Virus record (IMG/VR): IMGVR_UViG_3300002131_000092
Coordinates: 1-53,515 of that record
Direction: 5' to 3' (one strand)
From: a virus
DNA: 53,515 nucleotides
The position numbers were made by a program, and so were the translations under genes. This document shows, in pieces, positions 33,700 to 42,155 of the stretch; position 1 is the first letter of the stretch; every line of letters starts with the position of its first letter. Under the pieces are notes generated by a model. The model did no database searches, was not told the origin of the DNA, and worked only from the letters and a program-made list of their open reading frames with translations.

Positions 33700-34874
33700 T
33701 TTTAGATTTTAAAGGATTAATACCTGGACCTCAAACACAGCTCAAGCCGATAGATTTATCTCAGTCTTGGAACTTTGGATTTATAAAAGACAGCGGCCTA
33801 GTTATAGATCCGTTAATGCATCATGCTTGCTATACATTAGGGTACAGCAGACAGGGATTCATTGACAGTGTAATGGAAAGAATGAAATCTGTTAAGCCAG
33901 AGACTACAGAGGTATCGACTATCATTGATAGTATTCCTAAAGTTAATCATGTAAGTTATCAACTTGCTGAAAAGCTATATGAGCTTTCTGGAGGATATAG
34001 AAGTTTTTTTGCATTATCTGGCAGCGATGCAAATGAAGGTGCTATAAAACTAGCAAGTGCATATCACAGCGCCAAAGGAAATAGACAAAAGAAAAATGTA
34101 GTAAGTCTAATGCCGAGCTATCACGGAAGTACACTACTAACTAGTAGTTTAGGATTTGAAAATGTTATGCCTGATCCATTTTACACTATGGATCGTTATC
34201 ACGGCGTTATAAGAGTAGAACGTGATTTTGCCAAAGATAGTGTGGACTGGAGCACAGTTTCTTGTATAATGGTTGAAACATGCCAGTATAGTAATCACTT
34301 AACTCCGTTTACTAATGACTTTTGGAAAAAGTTAAATGACATAAGATTAGAGCATGATGTTCTAATTGTTATAGATGATATCTTTATGGGCGGCGGCAAG
34401 ACTGGACAGTTTATTGGTTGGAAACATTTGCCAATAGAGCCTGATATTTTTACAATGGGCAAGGCTATAACAGCAGGATATTTTCCATTAAGTGCAACGT
34501 TGTATAATGATAATATATCTAACGTGCTTGGCAAAGAGTTTGGCTGGAATCATGGCTACACCTATAGTTTTACTATTCCTGGCATATGCAGTGCATTAGA
34601 ATATCTAAAAATTCTAGAAGAAGACGAGTTGTTAAGCAAACACGATGTGTTGGTTGAGAAAGCAACTAATGTATTTCTAGAATCAGAGTTTAGTATTGTA
34701 GGTAGATTTGGCCTTTACTTTATGATAAGTTTCAAGAACATTGAATTTTTATTTTTTATTCCGTTGACAGCTAGTGACGAATACTTTGCTGTACTAAAAG
34801 ATAATTTAGAACAAATGAAAATACTTATTAACAATAAGCTAGGGTATTCGGTTGTTGTTGGGGGTATGCAGTGA
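33696..34874 (+). CDS. class III pyridoxal-phosphate aminotransferase
   Basis: FALSGSDANEGAIKLA, YHGSTLLTSSLG, VETCQYSN, IDDIFMGGGKTGQFIGW and MGKAITAGYFPLSATLY are the class III signature blocks; the Lys in MGKAITAG is the expected PLP-binding residue. The 392-residue protein belongs near BioA, glutamate-semialdehyde and omega-amino acid aminotransferases. It would add or remove an amino group on an aldehyde or ketone in the island pathway. It overlaps its neighbours by 4 bases on each side. Confidence 0.9.
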   Translation: MILDFKGLIPGPQTQLKPIDLSQSWNFGFIKDSGLVIDPLMHHACYTLGYSRQGFIDSVMERMKSVKPETTEVSTIIDSIPKVNHVSYQLAEKLYELSGGYRSFFALSGSDANEGAIKLASAYHSAKGNRQKKNVVSLMPSYHGSTLLTSSLGFENVMPDPFYTMDRYHGVIRVERDFAKDSVDWSTVSCIMVETCQYSNHLTPFTNDFWKKLNDIRLEHDVLIVIDDIFMGGGKTGQFIGWKHLPIEPDIFTMGKAITAGYFPLSATLYNDNISNVLGKEFGWNHGYTYSFTIPGICSALEYLKILEEDELLSKHDVLVEKATNVFLESEFSIVGRFGLYFMISFKNIEFLFFIPLTASDEYFAVLKDNLEQMKILINNKLGYSVVVGGMQ

Positions 34875-35395
34875 AAGTAGCAATAACAGGGCATATGTCT
34901 GGATTAGGGAAATCGCTTTACAGTCTGTTCGACGATGTATTAGGTTTCGATTTAAACAACGGCTTTGATATACGCAATCCACTATCTATAGTAGAACAGG
35001 CAAAATCATGTGATGTGTTTATCAACAATGCTTATCATAAATTTAGCCAAGTAGATCTTTTAGAACTAATGTTTACTGAATGGAAAAACGAATCCAAGAC
35101 TATTGTTAATATAAGTAGCCTAGGTGCTGACGCTACCATAACATCCCTAGAACCATTTGGTTTTTATCCAATACATAAGCGAGCATTAGATGACGCAACA
35201 ACTAGACTACAATATATTGCAGGCAAGTGTAGAATTATTAACATTAAACCTGGATGGATAGACACACCGATGGTGGCAGAATTTAACACGGACAAATTAG
35301 ATCCAGACCAACTTGCATTAGATATTAAAGATGTTATAATATCTAATAAAGCCATACGATCGATAACCTTAGGAAACTTGGATTATAAAAGATGA
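34871..35395 (+). CDS. short-chain dehydrogenase/reductase, compact
   Basis: AITGHMSGLGKSLY at the N terminus is the TGxxxGxG nucleotide site, DVFINNAYH the NNA-like strand, NISSLGAD the catalytic Ser region and YPIHKRALDDA the YxxxK pair. At 174 residues it is shorter than the usual 250, missing parts of the C-terminal region. It probably reduces a carbonyl formed or used by the aminotransferase. It overlaps both neighbours by 4 bases. Confidence 0.85.
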   Translation: MKVAITGHMSGLGKSLYSLFDDVLGFDLNNGFDIRNPLSIVEQAKSCDVFINNAYHKFSQVDLLELMFTEWKNESKTIVNISSLGADATITSLEPFGFYPIHKRALDDATTRLQYIAGKCRIINIKPGWIDTPMVAEFNTDKLDPDQLALDIKDVIISNKAIRSITLGNLDYKR

Positions 35396-36072
35396 CACCA
35401 AAAGAAATAGAAATTAAAGAATTTTATGATACAGTGACGTTTCCTGGCCTATACTCTGCAAGTGAAGTTATTGATCACGGAGACTACTTAATATACGAGC
35501 GTTATTTAAAGTTCATAGAAGAACACGATGTCAACACAATATTAGATGTAGGATGTGGCAGCGGCTATATTACTAACGTAATAGCACATAACTTTCCTAA
35601 TATTAAAATTGTAGCACTAGACTTTAGTGATACAATCAAGCACGGAAAGAAAATAAGCAAAGAACTAGGACTAACAAACATTACTTGGAAGCAGATTAGT
35701 TTCTTTGATTTTAAGTCTAAGACATTTGATCTAGTACTAAGCAACGGCTCTATCCATCATATGCCGGAGTTTGATCTTGCTGTTAACAAACTAAAAGATT
35801 TATCGCACAAATATATTATGGTAGGTTTGTATAATAAGTACGGCAAATGGATACAGCGCAAATTAAGACCTAAGTTTATTACCGAGTGCTTTGAACTCGA
35901 TCAAATGAAAATACCTTTTGAATTAAGTTTTACAAATAAACAAGCATTAAACTATTTTAATGAGCACACTCTACTCAAAGTCACACCTAGTATATTAGGG
36001 CACGGTGTAGATTTTTTTAGCCTATTTCGCGGCAAATGGGGCGGCTTTACTTTTTATTATTTCAAGAAGTAA
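35392..36072 (+). CDS. class I SAM-dependent methyltransferase
   Basis: ILDVGCGSGYITNVIAHNF is motif I, VALDFSDTIKHGKK motif II, and LVLSNGSIHHM motif IV. The 226-residue protein has a C-terminal region with basic and aromatic residues (KWIQRKLRPKF). It resembles small-molecule or lipid methyltransferases. It ends the plus-strand operon and overlaps the convergent oxygenase gene by 11 bases. Confidence 0.85.
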   Translation: MTPKEIEIKEFYDTVTFPGLYSASEVIDHGDYLIYERYLKFIEEHDVNTILDVGCGSGYITNVIAHNFPNIKIVALDFSDTIKHGKKISKELGLTNITWKQISFFDFKSKTFDLVLSNGSIHHMPEFDLAVNKLKDLSHKYIMVGLYNKYGKWIQRKLRPKFITECFELDQMKIPFELSFTNKQALNYFNEHTLLKVTPSILGHGVDFFSLFRGKWGGFTFYYFKK

Positions 36073-36640
36073 TGTAGTCAGCAAACATAGCCACTGCCAT
36101 ATCAAATTTAACATGCTTTGGTTCTGACTTTTCTGCAAGCGGAATCGCTAGTGTCCATCGTCCTTTAGGTCCAGGACAGTATGTGCTATGTAAAATTCCT
36201 ACTTGTACTAGACTGGGAATGTTTGTAGGAGTCCTATGTACTTCGTCACATTGATGTGCTTCTGCTCTTAGATAATTTACTCCAAAAGTAGTTATAATTG
36301 GCTCAGGTGTAAATCCTTTTTTAGGCTTCCACCAAATAATTTCTCCGTCGCCGTAAGAAATATTTAATCTTGCAATGTTGCTTATGTGATCAGTGTCTGC
36401 ATGTATCCATATACCTCCACCCGGTGGCGTGTAAAATGCTTCCCAACTGGGAATACGTAGTCCTTGAATACTTTCCATAAACTCTACGAACTCTTTGTTA
36501 AGCATAGTCTTGGGATTTATTTCTACATGATTTAATTGATCAGGATTTTCTGGAAACAACTTGAACAGATCAATTTCCGGCATCACTGGTAAATTAAGAT
36601 ATTGATGAACATATGGTTTTCTTTTAAAGATATTAAACAT
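36062..36640 (-). CDS. 2-oxoglutarate/Fe(II) oxygenase-like (paralogue group B)
   Basis: GIWIHADTDHISNIARLN gives HxD, and VGILHSTYCPGPKGRWTLAIPL (in parts) the distal His and Arg. AFYTPPGGG before it matches AFYTPPYGG of the protein at 37409, so the two are paralogues. Length is 192 residues. It is the last gene of a five-gene minus operon starting at 39586. Confidence 0.78.
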   Translation of the reverse strand: MFNIFKRKPYVHQYLNLPVMPEIDLFKLFPENPDQLNHVEINPKTMLNKEFVEFMESIQGLRIPSWEAFYTPPGGGIWIHADTDHISNIARLNISYGDGEIIWWKPKKGFTPEPIITTFGVNYLRAEAHQCDEVHRTPTNIPSLVQVGILHSTYCPGPKGRWTLAIPLAEKSEPKHVKFDMAVAMFADYITS

Positions 36641-37412
36641 TAAAAAATATCCTTTTTATTTCTGCTGCTATTAACTTATAGCCTTCGATAGTTGGATGCA
36701 TATCATTGGTCATATATGTAGCAGGATAATCCATCTTAGGATAAAAGTTTGCTACAGATTCGTAGTCATCTGCACATAAGTTATCTTGCCTTGCAAACAA
36801 CCTAGCAAAACAATCGTAATTTGTATGACTATGCACACACCGACCCCAATCTATTTTACTAGATACTTCAGGACACATTTTATCTAAGTATTCTTGTCCT
36901 CGTATTTCGAAACCGTTTCCAAAAATAAAATCAAACCCGTTAGCTTTAGCAAAGTTCTGTGCTTCTAGAATACAGCAAGCAGTTTCAACAGCAGCAGCCT
37001 CTTCGCTGTATAACTTTTGATACATAACATGCATATCTTTGTGATCTAAAAACGGCCACAGTGTTTCAAATTTGTAATGATTATCTTGCCATTGTTCTGT
37101 AAAAAAATCAAAACGTTCAAATCCCGTAAGAATTAAAACAACAGTGCCGCTTGTGTATAGTTTAAGATCATTCAAATAAAGGCTACGTACAGCACCTCTA
37201 TTGCCAATTGCACGTTGCCCAAGATTAATTGGCGCATAGTTTAGATGTTGTGCTAATCTATTAACCCAACTATTTTCTTGCTCCATGGGTATTAGGTGCA
37301 TGGACTCGCTTAACTTTTTCCACATACGACCATGGTTAGCTTTCCAAACTTCGTCAGAATATCCGCCTTCGCCTTGTGTCCAACTATCGCCTATTCCTAT
37401 TAGTGCCTTCAA
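36633..37412 (-). CDS. SGNH-like hydrolase
   Basis: GIGDSWTQGEGGYSD at the N terminus carries the GDSx nucleophile. INLGQRAIGNRG is block II, LILTGFERFDFF block III, and NDMHPTIEGYKL supplies Asp and His. Length is 259 residues. It lies between the two related oxygenases with 4- and 8-base overlaps, so these three genes probably act together. Confidence 0.85.
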   Translation of the reverse strand: MKALIGIGDSWTQGEGGYSDEVWKANHGRMWKKLSESMHLIPMEQENSWVNRLAQHLNYAPINLGQRAIGNRGAVRSLYLNDLKLYTSGTVVLILTGFERFDFFTEQWQDNHYKFETLWPFLDHKDMHVMYQKLYSEEAAAVETACCILEAQNFAKANGFDFIFGNGFEIRGQEYLDKMCPEVSSKIDWGRCVHSHTNYDCFARLFARQDNLCADDYESVANFYPKMDYPATYMTNDMHPTIEGYKLIAAEIKRIFFNV

Positions 37413-38011
37413 GCCTGCTCCTTGCTTACATAGTCTTGAAGTATTAACAATGCTTCACTCCAAACTAATCGTTTAGTTTCGTCTGCATTTATCAAAGGAA
37501 GACTCAGCGTCCAACGTCCTTCTTCAGTAGGATTCCATGTACTATGAAACGCTCCGATATTTACAAGACTTGGTTTTTTAACTTCTACTTCAAGTAGTTT
37601 CCTACAATGCCGCTCTTTAGCAGTAAGATACTGTGCTCCGAACTCTGTTTGAAAAGTTTCTATATACTTTGCATCTTTAACTTCCCACCAGATTAAAGTA
37701 CTGCCCGGTGCGCCCCATGTCCAATTAACTTTAACAACATCAGATAGCTCGCTAGTATCTGTGTGTATTGGTATCTTCCCACCATACGGTGGTGTATAAA
37801 ATGCTTCAAATGCTAACTTTATACCCAACTGTTCAAACCAAGCAACAAGTTTAGGATTAACGTCACTTGCATCTATTAACATATGACGATAGTACATAGG
37901 GTCATAGTCTGTTCTAGCAAACAGATCAATTTTAGGATCTATAGGTATATCAAGAAATCTATGATAGCGATTCTCGACCTTTTTCTTTTTGAATAGATTA
38001 AATATCGACAT
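37409..38011 (-). CDS. 2-oxoglutarate/Fe(II) oxygenase-like (paralogue group B)
   Basis: KIPIHTDTSELSDVVKVNW provides HxD. NIGAFHSTWNPTEEGRWTLSL (in parts) provides the distal His and Arg. The first 15 residues are basic (FNLFKKKKVENRYHR). Length is 200 residues. It is clearly related to the gene at 36062 across the SGNH gene, so duplication has flanked a hydrolase. Confidence 0.78.
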   Translation of the reverse strand: MSIFNLFKKKKVENRYHRFLDIPIDPKIDLFARTDYDPMYYRHMLIDASDVNPKLVAWFEQLGIKLAFEAFYTPPYGGKIPIHTDTSELSDVVKVNWTWGAPGSTLIWWEVKDAKYIETFQTEFGAQYLTAKERHCRKLLEVEVKKPSLVNIGAFHSTWNPTEEGRWTLSLPLINADETKRLVWSEALLILQDYVSKEQA

Positions 38012-38816
38012 AGTTTTCTAAAGAATTTTTACTTACCAAGCAGTGGTCTTTATATAGTTCTACACTACGTCCCATTACTTCGTCGTATCTTTTAGGATCA
38101 ATTAACCCAATACCAATGCCGAGTATTTTTTTGTATTGCGGATCATATACGCTACCATGTTTAACCCGTAAGTTATTCCACATATATGTATTAGTTGTGG
38201 GAAGATTTGGCAAAAAAGTAGGCTCTTCACAGTGATATGGTTTTGTAGGATTATCAAATACAAACAATGAGTTTTCGGGATTTTCGTCATACAACTTTAT
38301 TCTAAACGATCCAGGAAAATCAAATAATTCTGCACTATCTCTATGATCGCTAAACGTCTGAACAGCAGACCACATATTAAGAACCAGTAGTCTACTAACA
38401 GGAAGCGACTCATTAAACTGTTGCCATAACTTCGGAAACTCTTTTTTAAAGTTATCTGTTTGCATATTTAAATTCCAGTCATCACCTATTTCTTGTATAA
38501 GATCTACAGATTCAAATGGAGAATAACCTGTGACATCTGCCACATAATCGCCTTTTTGCTTAACTGGTCTAATAGAATGAGTCTTCCACCAATGCATAAA
38601 GTGATCTTCGTCCGGTAGTTCAAATAATGGTACAGCCAGTGGAACTAGCAAATACTTTCCATACTTTTTCTCTAGCTCATTGATTACAGGATCGTTATTA
38701 AAAAACTGCTTTATTTGAGTTTCACGACTAGTAGTAAGATAGTCGATTAATCGAGAAGGATCGTTGCGCTCCTTCTCTCGTTCTCTTAGTGCATTTTCTG
38801 TAGGTACATACTTCAA
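37998..38816 (-). CDS. 2-oxoglutarate/Fe(II) oxygenase-like, larger type
   Basis: TFSDHRDSAELFDFPGSFRI near residue 163 carries HRD, and NLRVKHGSVYDPQY near residue 222 a distal His, in a jelly-roll strand order (NSLFVFDN; ILGIGIGLI). The N-terminal 60 residues are charged and helical. Length is 272 residues. It is more diverged than its neighbours, so activity is less certain. Overlaps of 14 and 4 bases tie it to the operon. Confidence 0.65.
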   Translation of the reverse strand: MKYVPTENALREREKERNDPSRLIDYLTTSRETQIKQFFNNDPVINELEKKYGKYLLVPLAVPLFELPDEDHFMHWWKTHSIRPVKQKGDYVADVTGYSPFESVDLIQEIGDDWNLNMQTDNFKKEFPKLWQQFNESLPVSRLLVLNMWSAVQTFSDHRDSAELFDFPGSFRIKLYDENPENSLFVFDNPTKPYHCEEPTFLPNLPTTNTYMWNNLRVKHGSVYDPQYKKILGIGIGLIDPKRYDEVMGRSVELYKDHCLVSKNSLENYVDI

Positions 38817-39586
38817 ATCTTTTCTCCGTACTTTGCTTTAATTTCTGTATACAGATCTCGATTGTACCTACCGTGGTCTCCTCTATTGCTTAAATCTATT
38901 GCAGGATTGTGCGGAGCTTGTGGTTCCATACCAATATGTGCCATGTCTAAGTCAATCATAAAAATTACACGCCATTCGTTGCTTAGATTGTATGCACTGT
39001 GAGAGTGTTGATTATTAAATCCCCAAATATTATCCCATTTTACTTCTTCGCCACTTGCTTCTAAAAATATGTCACCTTCTGGCACAATCAAAGGAATATG
39101 TATTCTAATATATTTTCCTTCTCTATTCTCTGGGCCGCTGTGTCTATGCAAAATTGTTTGTGGTGCTAGGATGCTGTAATTAGCTATAGGGCAATATTCA
39201 CCATAGCTTTTTACTAGATTGTAAGCTGTGGGATATCTTTTTGAAATTCGATCATTTTCTGCTCGTTCAAAATCAAAATCAATCATTTCATCATGCCGAC
39301 CGTATTTAAACTGGATGCTCTTCCATCCATTCATATTTCTTTCAAATTTACCAGTCTCTGGATTTTTTATTTCGACGCCTTTTTCAGTCTCGTCTAACGC
39401 AACTCCAAACATACGTAAGTCTAGATTATTGGTAGAATATTTTGAGCAGGCTTCTTCAACAGATGAAAAATCTGCAACGAACTCGTCTGTGAGAGCCTTT
39501 TGAAAAGTCATGAGATGATCGGCAATGGGAATTTCGTTCCCACGCCAGATCTTTTTTAATTGATAAATTTCTTCTATTGATAACAT
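38813..39586 (-). CDS. Asp/Asn beta-hydroxylase-like oxygenase
   Basis: TILHRHSGPENREGKYIRIH near residue 147 and NNQHSHSAYNLSNEWRVIFM near residue 196 match the two-His metal site and following strands of the aspartyl/asparaginyl beta-hydroxylase family, which often lacks the carboxylate ligand. Length is 257 residues. It is first in a minus-strand operon driven by AATAAATA at 39614-39621. Confidence 0.75.
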   Translation of the reverse strand: MLSIEEIYQLKKIWRGNEIPIADHLMTFQKALTDEFVADFSSVEEACSKYSTNNLDLRMFGVALDETEKGVEIKNPETGKFERNMNGWKSIQFKYGRHDEMIDFDFERAENDRISKRYPTAYNLVKSYGEYCPIANYSILAPQTILHRHSGPENREGKYIRIHIPLIVPEGDIFLEASGEEVKWDNIWGFNNQHSHSAYNLSNEWRVIFMIDLDMAHIGMEPQAPHNPAIDLSNRGDHGRYNRDLYTEIKAKYGEKI

Positions 39587-39613
39587 AATACAGCACCCTC
39601 GCTAATGCCGTAT

Positions 39614-39621
39614 TATTTATT
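39614..39621 (-). promoter_or_regulatory. late promoter AATAAATA (oxygenase/SGNH operon)
   Basis: A 7/8 late octamer 28 bases before the ATG at 39586, giving a leader of about 22 bases. Confidence 0.55.
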
Positions 39622-39629
39622 AGACTAGT

Positions 39630-40922
39630 TTATGTCCATGTACCATCTTTGGCAACTCGTACCCAAGTGCTAGCACCGTAGCAGAAATAGATGTAATTTG
39701 CATCACCTGCAATTTGTCCGGCTTTGCCGGCTGCTGTTGGACCTGCCGGTACTGCTACTACGCTTGTTAATGTAGTAAATTGCGCACCGTCATAAAATAC
39801 TGGAGCACTTCTTTCAGCACCATAACCAAATGTACCTTCGGTTACAATAGCTCCAAAAGCAGTTAGTTCCGAATCAGTACCGTTGTATACTTTAACACCA
39901 AATCCTGCATCAAATGTTCCGTTTGCACGGAAAGCAAACGGGCGATACAGGCCGTCTTGATTCAATACGTTAACTGTTAAGTCTGCACTAAAGTTGTCTG
40001 CAACAATAGCACTAGTGACAACACTGCCGATGACCGCAGCTTTTTTAAATGCTGTACCTTCAAACCCTTCAAATGCCAGTTGACCTAACAGATCAGTGTC
40101 TACTACCGGAGTTAGTGTAGTACCTGTGTATCGTGCAGCTTGGATCGAAAAGTTTACCCCTTCCGCTGCATTTGCTTCACCGCGGATAGTTAATGGATAG
40201 TTTTCACCCTCGATAAACAATGCACCAAGATCGGCTCTTGTTCCAATTGCAACAATAGGAACGTTAGCAGATATAAGCGTATCGTAAATAGATCCAATAG
40301 CAGTTCCGGATAATACACTACCGCTTAGTGTTAATGTTCCGTTGCTAATATCTCCTGATACACCGTCAATTAGTTTAGTAGAATCGTCAGCAAACACTGA
40401 ACCTTGTACATCGCCAACAACGTTGCCATTTAATGTTCCAGTAGCAGTTCCGGAGAATGTACCTGACGCTGCGCCATTAAATGTTCCGGTATGTGCGCCG
40501 GCAGCATCACCAGTTAAATTGCCAGTCACATTACCAACAACGTTGCCTGTTAGTGTAGCATATACAATTTTATCAATCGAATCTACAATGATAGACGAAT
40601 CGTCAGCAAATACGCTGCCTTTAAGTGAATCTGCAACTATCGGCCCGTCAAATGCTGCTAGGTCAACAGTAGCGTCTATTCTGTTTAATGCATCATTATA
40701 AGTAAACACAATACCTGTATGAGTACCGTTTGTAAACAGTTCAGCGGCGGCATCTTGTGCATCCTCGTCCGTATAACCGGTAATCTGAACTCCGCCTAAA
40801 CTACTAGCATTACCAATGTATAACCGTTGGTCGTCTGTGACATACAGTAATTCACCAGACGCAAGCGGTTGCGTCATATTTAATCTTTCAGCATTTGTGC
40901 CTCTGCGAATCTGTAAGGGCAT
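39630..40922 (-). CDS. tail-fibre-like virion protein with G-N-V repeats
   Basis: The N terminus PLQIRRGTNAERLNMTQPL with GELLYVTDDQRLYIGN is the classic start of phage fibre proteins of the MtdA/short-tail-fibre type. Residues 125-175 form a low-complexity repeat (GNVVGNVTGNLTGDAAG; GTFSGTATGTLNGNVVGD). SVFADDSTKLIDGVSG and SVFADDSSIIVDSI are repeated modules seen in marine phages. The C terminus ends STWVRVAKDGTWT. Length is 430 residues. A CATAAATA promoter and CAGGAG ribosome site precede it. It likely takes part in host attachment. Confidence 0.85.
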   Translation of the reverse strand: MPLQIRRGTNAERLNMTQPLASGELLYVTDDQRLYIGNASSLGGVQITGYTDEDAQDAAAELFTNGTHTGIVFTYNDALNRIDATVDLAAFDGPIVADSLKGSVFADDSSIIVDSIDKIVYATLTGNVVGNVTGNLTGDAAGAHTGTFNGAASGTFSGTATGTLNGNVVGDVQGSVFADDSTKLIDGVSGDISNGTLTLSGSVLSGTAIGSIYDTLISANVPIVAIGTRADLGALFIEGENYPLTIRGEANAAEGVNFSIQAARYTGTTLTPVVDTDLLGQLAFEGFEGTAFKKAAVIGSVVTSAIVADNFSADLTVNVLNQDGLYRPFAFRANGTFDAGFGVKVYNGTDSELTAFGAIVTEGTFGYGAERSAPVFYDGAQFTTLTSVVAVPAGPTAAGKAGQIAGDANYIYFCYGASTWVRVAKDGTWT

Positions 40923-40955
40923 ATTATTAACTCCTGGAAATTTCCTATCTTAATG

Positions 40956-40963
40956 TATTTATG
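40956..40963 (-). promoter_or_regulatory. late promoter CATAAATA (tail fibre)
   Basis: A 7/8 late octamer just after a terminator, with a 28-base leader that contains CAGGAG 8 bases before the ATG at 40922. Confidence 0.65.
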
Positions 40964-40970
40964 CCAGCCA

Positions 40971-40996
40971 AAAAAATAGGACTCCGAAGAATCCTA
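40971..40996 (-). terminator. intrinsic terminator with UUCG loop
   Basis: On the minus strand AGGATTC-TTCG-GAGTCCT forms a 7-base-pair hairpin with a UUCG tetraloop, followed by ATTTTTTT. It ends the IF-1/57-aa operon and insulates the tail-fibre promoter. Confidence 0.85.
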
Positions 40997-41012
40997 TAAA
41001 GTACGTAGATAA

Positions 41013-41186
41013 TCAATAAACTTCTTTAATAATACTATATTCGTTGTCGGGCCATTTGGTCTTAAACTCCTCGGTTTTAACATACTCACTATAGTCTTTG
41101 GCATTAAAAAACATGCGATGAAACTCTGTTTTCATAGACCCTTTTTTGGTTATTGTCAAATAAACCGATTTAGCTTTGCCTGCCAT
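41013..41186 (-). CDS. 57-aa phage protein, unknown function
   Basis: Start ATG at 41186, stop TGA at 41013-41015. The protein starts AGKAKSVYLTITKKGSMKTE and ends WPDNEYSIIKEVY. It has an AAAGG ribosome site and its own sigma70 promoter (41215-41243). It is followed by the UUCG terminator. No family is recognised. Confidence 0.65.
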   Translation of the reverse strand: MAGKAKSVYLTITKKGSMKTEFHRMFFNAKDYSEYVKTEEFKTKWPDNEYSIIKEVY

Positions 41187-41214
41187 ATATTACCTTTCGT
41201 TGTATAATAATACT

Positions 41215-41243
41215 AGTATAACATAAATTTATCATTTAGTCAA
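41215..41243 (-). promoter_or_regulatory. sigma70 promoter
   Basis: TTGACT, 17-base spacer, TATACT on the minus strand, between the IF-1 gene and the 57-codon gene. Confidence 0.7.
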
Positions 41244-41249
41244 GAGATA

Positions 41250-41468
41250 TTATAGTCTGTAGGTCACACGACCTTTGGTAAGGTCATATGGACTAACTTC
41301 TATTTTTACTCGATCGCCCATTATAATCTTAATTTTGTGTTTTTTAAGTTTTCCGCTAGTATAGCAGATTATGATGGCTGGGTTATTATCAATTTTTACT
41401 CGGAACATACTTCCGGGTAAAACTTCTTCTACACTACCTGTTAATTCAATTAGTTGATCTTTTGCCAT
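41250..41468 (-). CDS. infA: translation initiation factor IF-1
   Basis: The 72-residue protein has exactly the length of bacterial IF-1. It follows the family: MAKDQLIELTGSVEEVLPG at the start, MFRVKIDNN, SGKLKKHKIKIIMGDRVKIE and SPYDLTKGRVTYR at the end. IF-1 is an OB-fold protein that occupies the ribosomal A site during initiation. A phage copy could favour phage mRNA initiation, particularly with the large tRNA set nearby. It overlaps nothing and lies 3 bases after an oxygenase gene. Confidence 0.92.
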   Translation of the reverse strand: MAKDQLIELTGSVEEVLPGSMFRVKIDNNPAIIICYTSGKLKKHKIKIIMGDRVKIEVSPYDLTKGRVTYRL

Positions 41469-41471
41469 ATA

Positions 41472-42050
41472 TTATTGGTATTCAATATCTGCTGCTAGAA
41501 TAAATCGGTATTTGCTACTTTGTACTATTCCTGGACGATGCCAAGTTTGTCCCGGATATATTATCCAGTGTCCGTCATTAGGGCGTACGAAGAACTTGTC
41601 ATCATTGTTTACGCCAGTTGGCGCTATTTCAGTGCCACAGTAATCACGGTCTTTTACATCATCTGGGATGTTAAGATACCAAATTCCACTTAACATGCCT
41701 TTAGTATTTGGATCTTGTGGATGCCAGTGATGATGCCAAAGTTTTTCGCGGTCTTCGGCACCCTGGAGATTTGTCATAAAACTCCACGCCATCATGTTAG
41801 ATACCTTGACTTCACGGCCTAAATACATAAACACTGAGAACAGGAAGCTCATACGGTACTTTAACCATATAGCTTCCTGTCGAGCAAATATATTTTCTTT
41901 TGTTTGAAACTTGGGACTGTTGGTAAAGTAATTACCGTCTGAGATGATATTCTTAACTATGCCACAGGCTTCTAAGTCATCTTGTTTTGTAATCAACGAA
42001 CTGAAGTTATATTTCTTAACGACAGTATTTTCATCTACTACAGGAATCAT
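41472..42050 (-). CDS. 2-oxoglutarate/Fe(II) oxygenase-like (PF13759-type)
   Basis: HHHWHPQDPNTKGMLSGIWY near residue 103, NDGHWIIYPGQTWHRPGIVQ near 158 and RFILAADI at the end match the putative 2OG oxygenase group found in marine phages. His residues at both sites can bind iron. Length is 192 residues. It is just upstream of infA and just downstream of tRNA-Gly(TCC). Confidence 0.78.
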   Translation of the reverse strand: MIPVVDENTVVKKYNFSSLITKQDDLEACGIVKNIISDGNYFTNSPKFQTKENIFARQEAIWLKYRMSFLFSVFMYLGREVKVSNMMAWSFMTNLQGAEDREKLWHHHWHPQDPNTKGMLSGIWYLNIPDDVKDRDYCGTEIAPTGVNNDDKFFVRPNDGHWIIYPGQTWHRPGIVQSSKYRFILAADIEYQ

Positions 42051-42071
42051 GTTTTCATCTATTTTTTAATA

Positions 42072-42147
42072 TGGAGCGGGCGAAGGGGTTCGAACCCTCG
42101 ACATCTTGCTTGGAAGGCAAGTGCTCTACCAACTGAGCTACACCCGC
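42072..42147 (-). tRNA. tRNA-Gly(TCC)
   Basis: Full cloverleaf with 7-base-pair acceptor (GCGGGTG with CGCCCGC), T73 and encoded CCA. The anticodon loop CTTCCAA reads GGA. Canonical TTCGAAC T-loop. Confidence 0.95.
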
Positions 42148-42155
42148 ATAATTCA

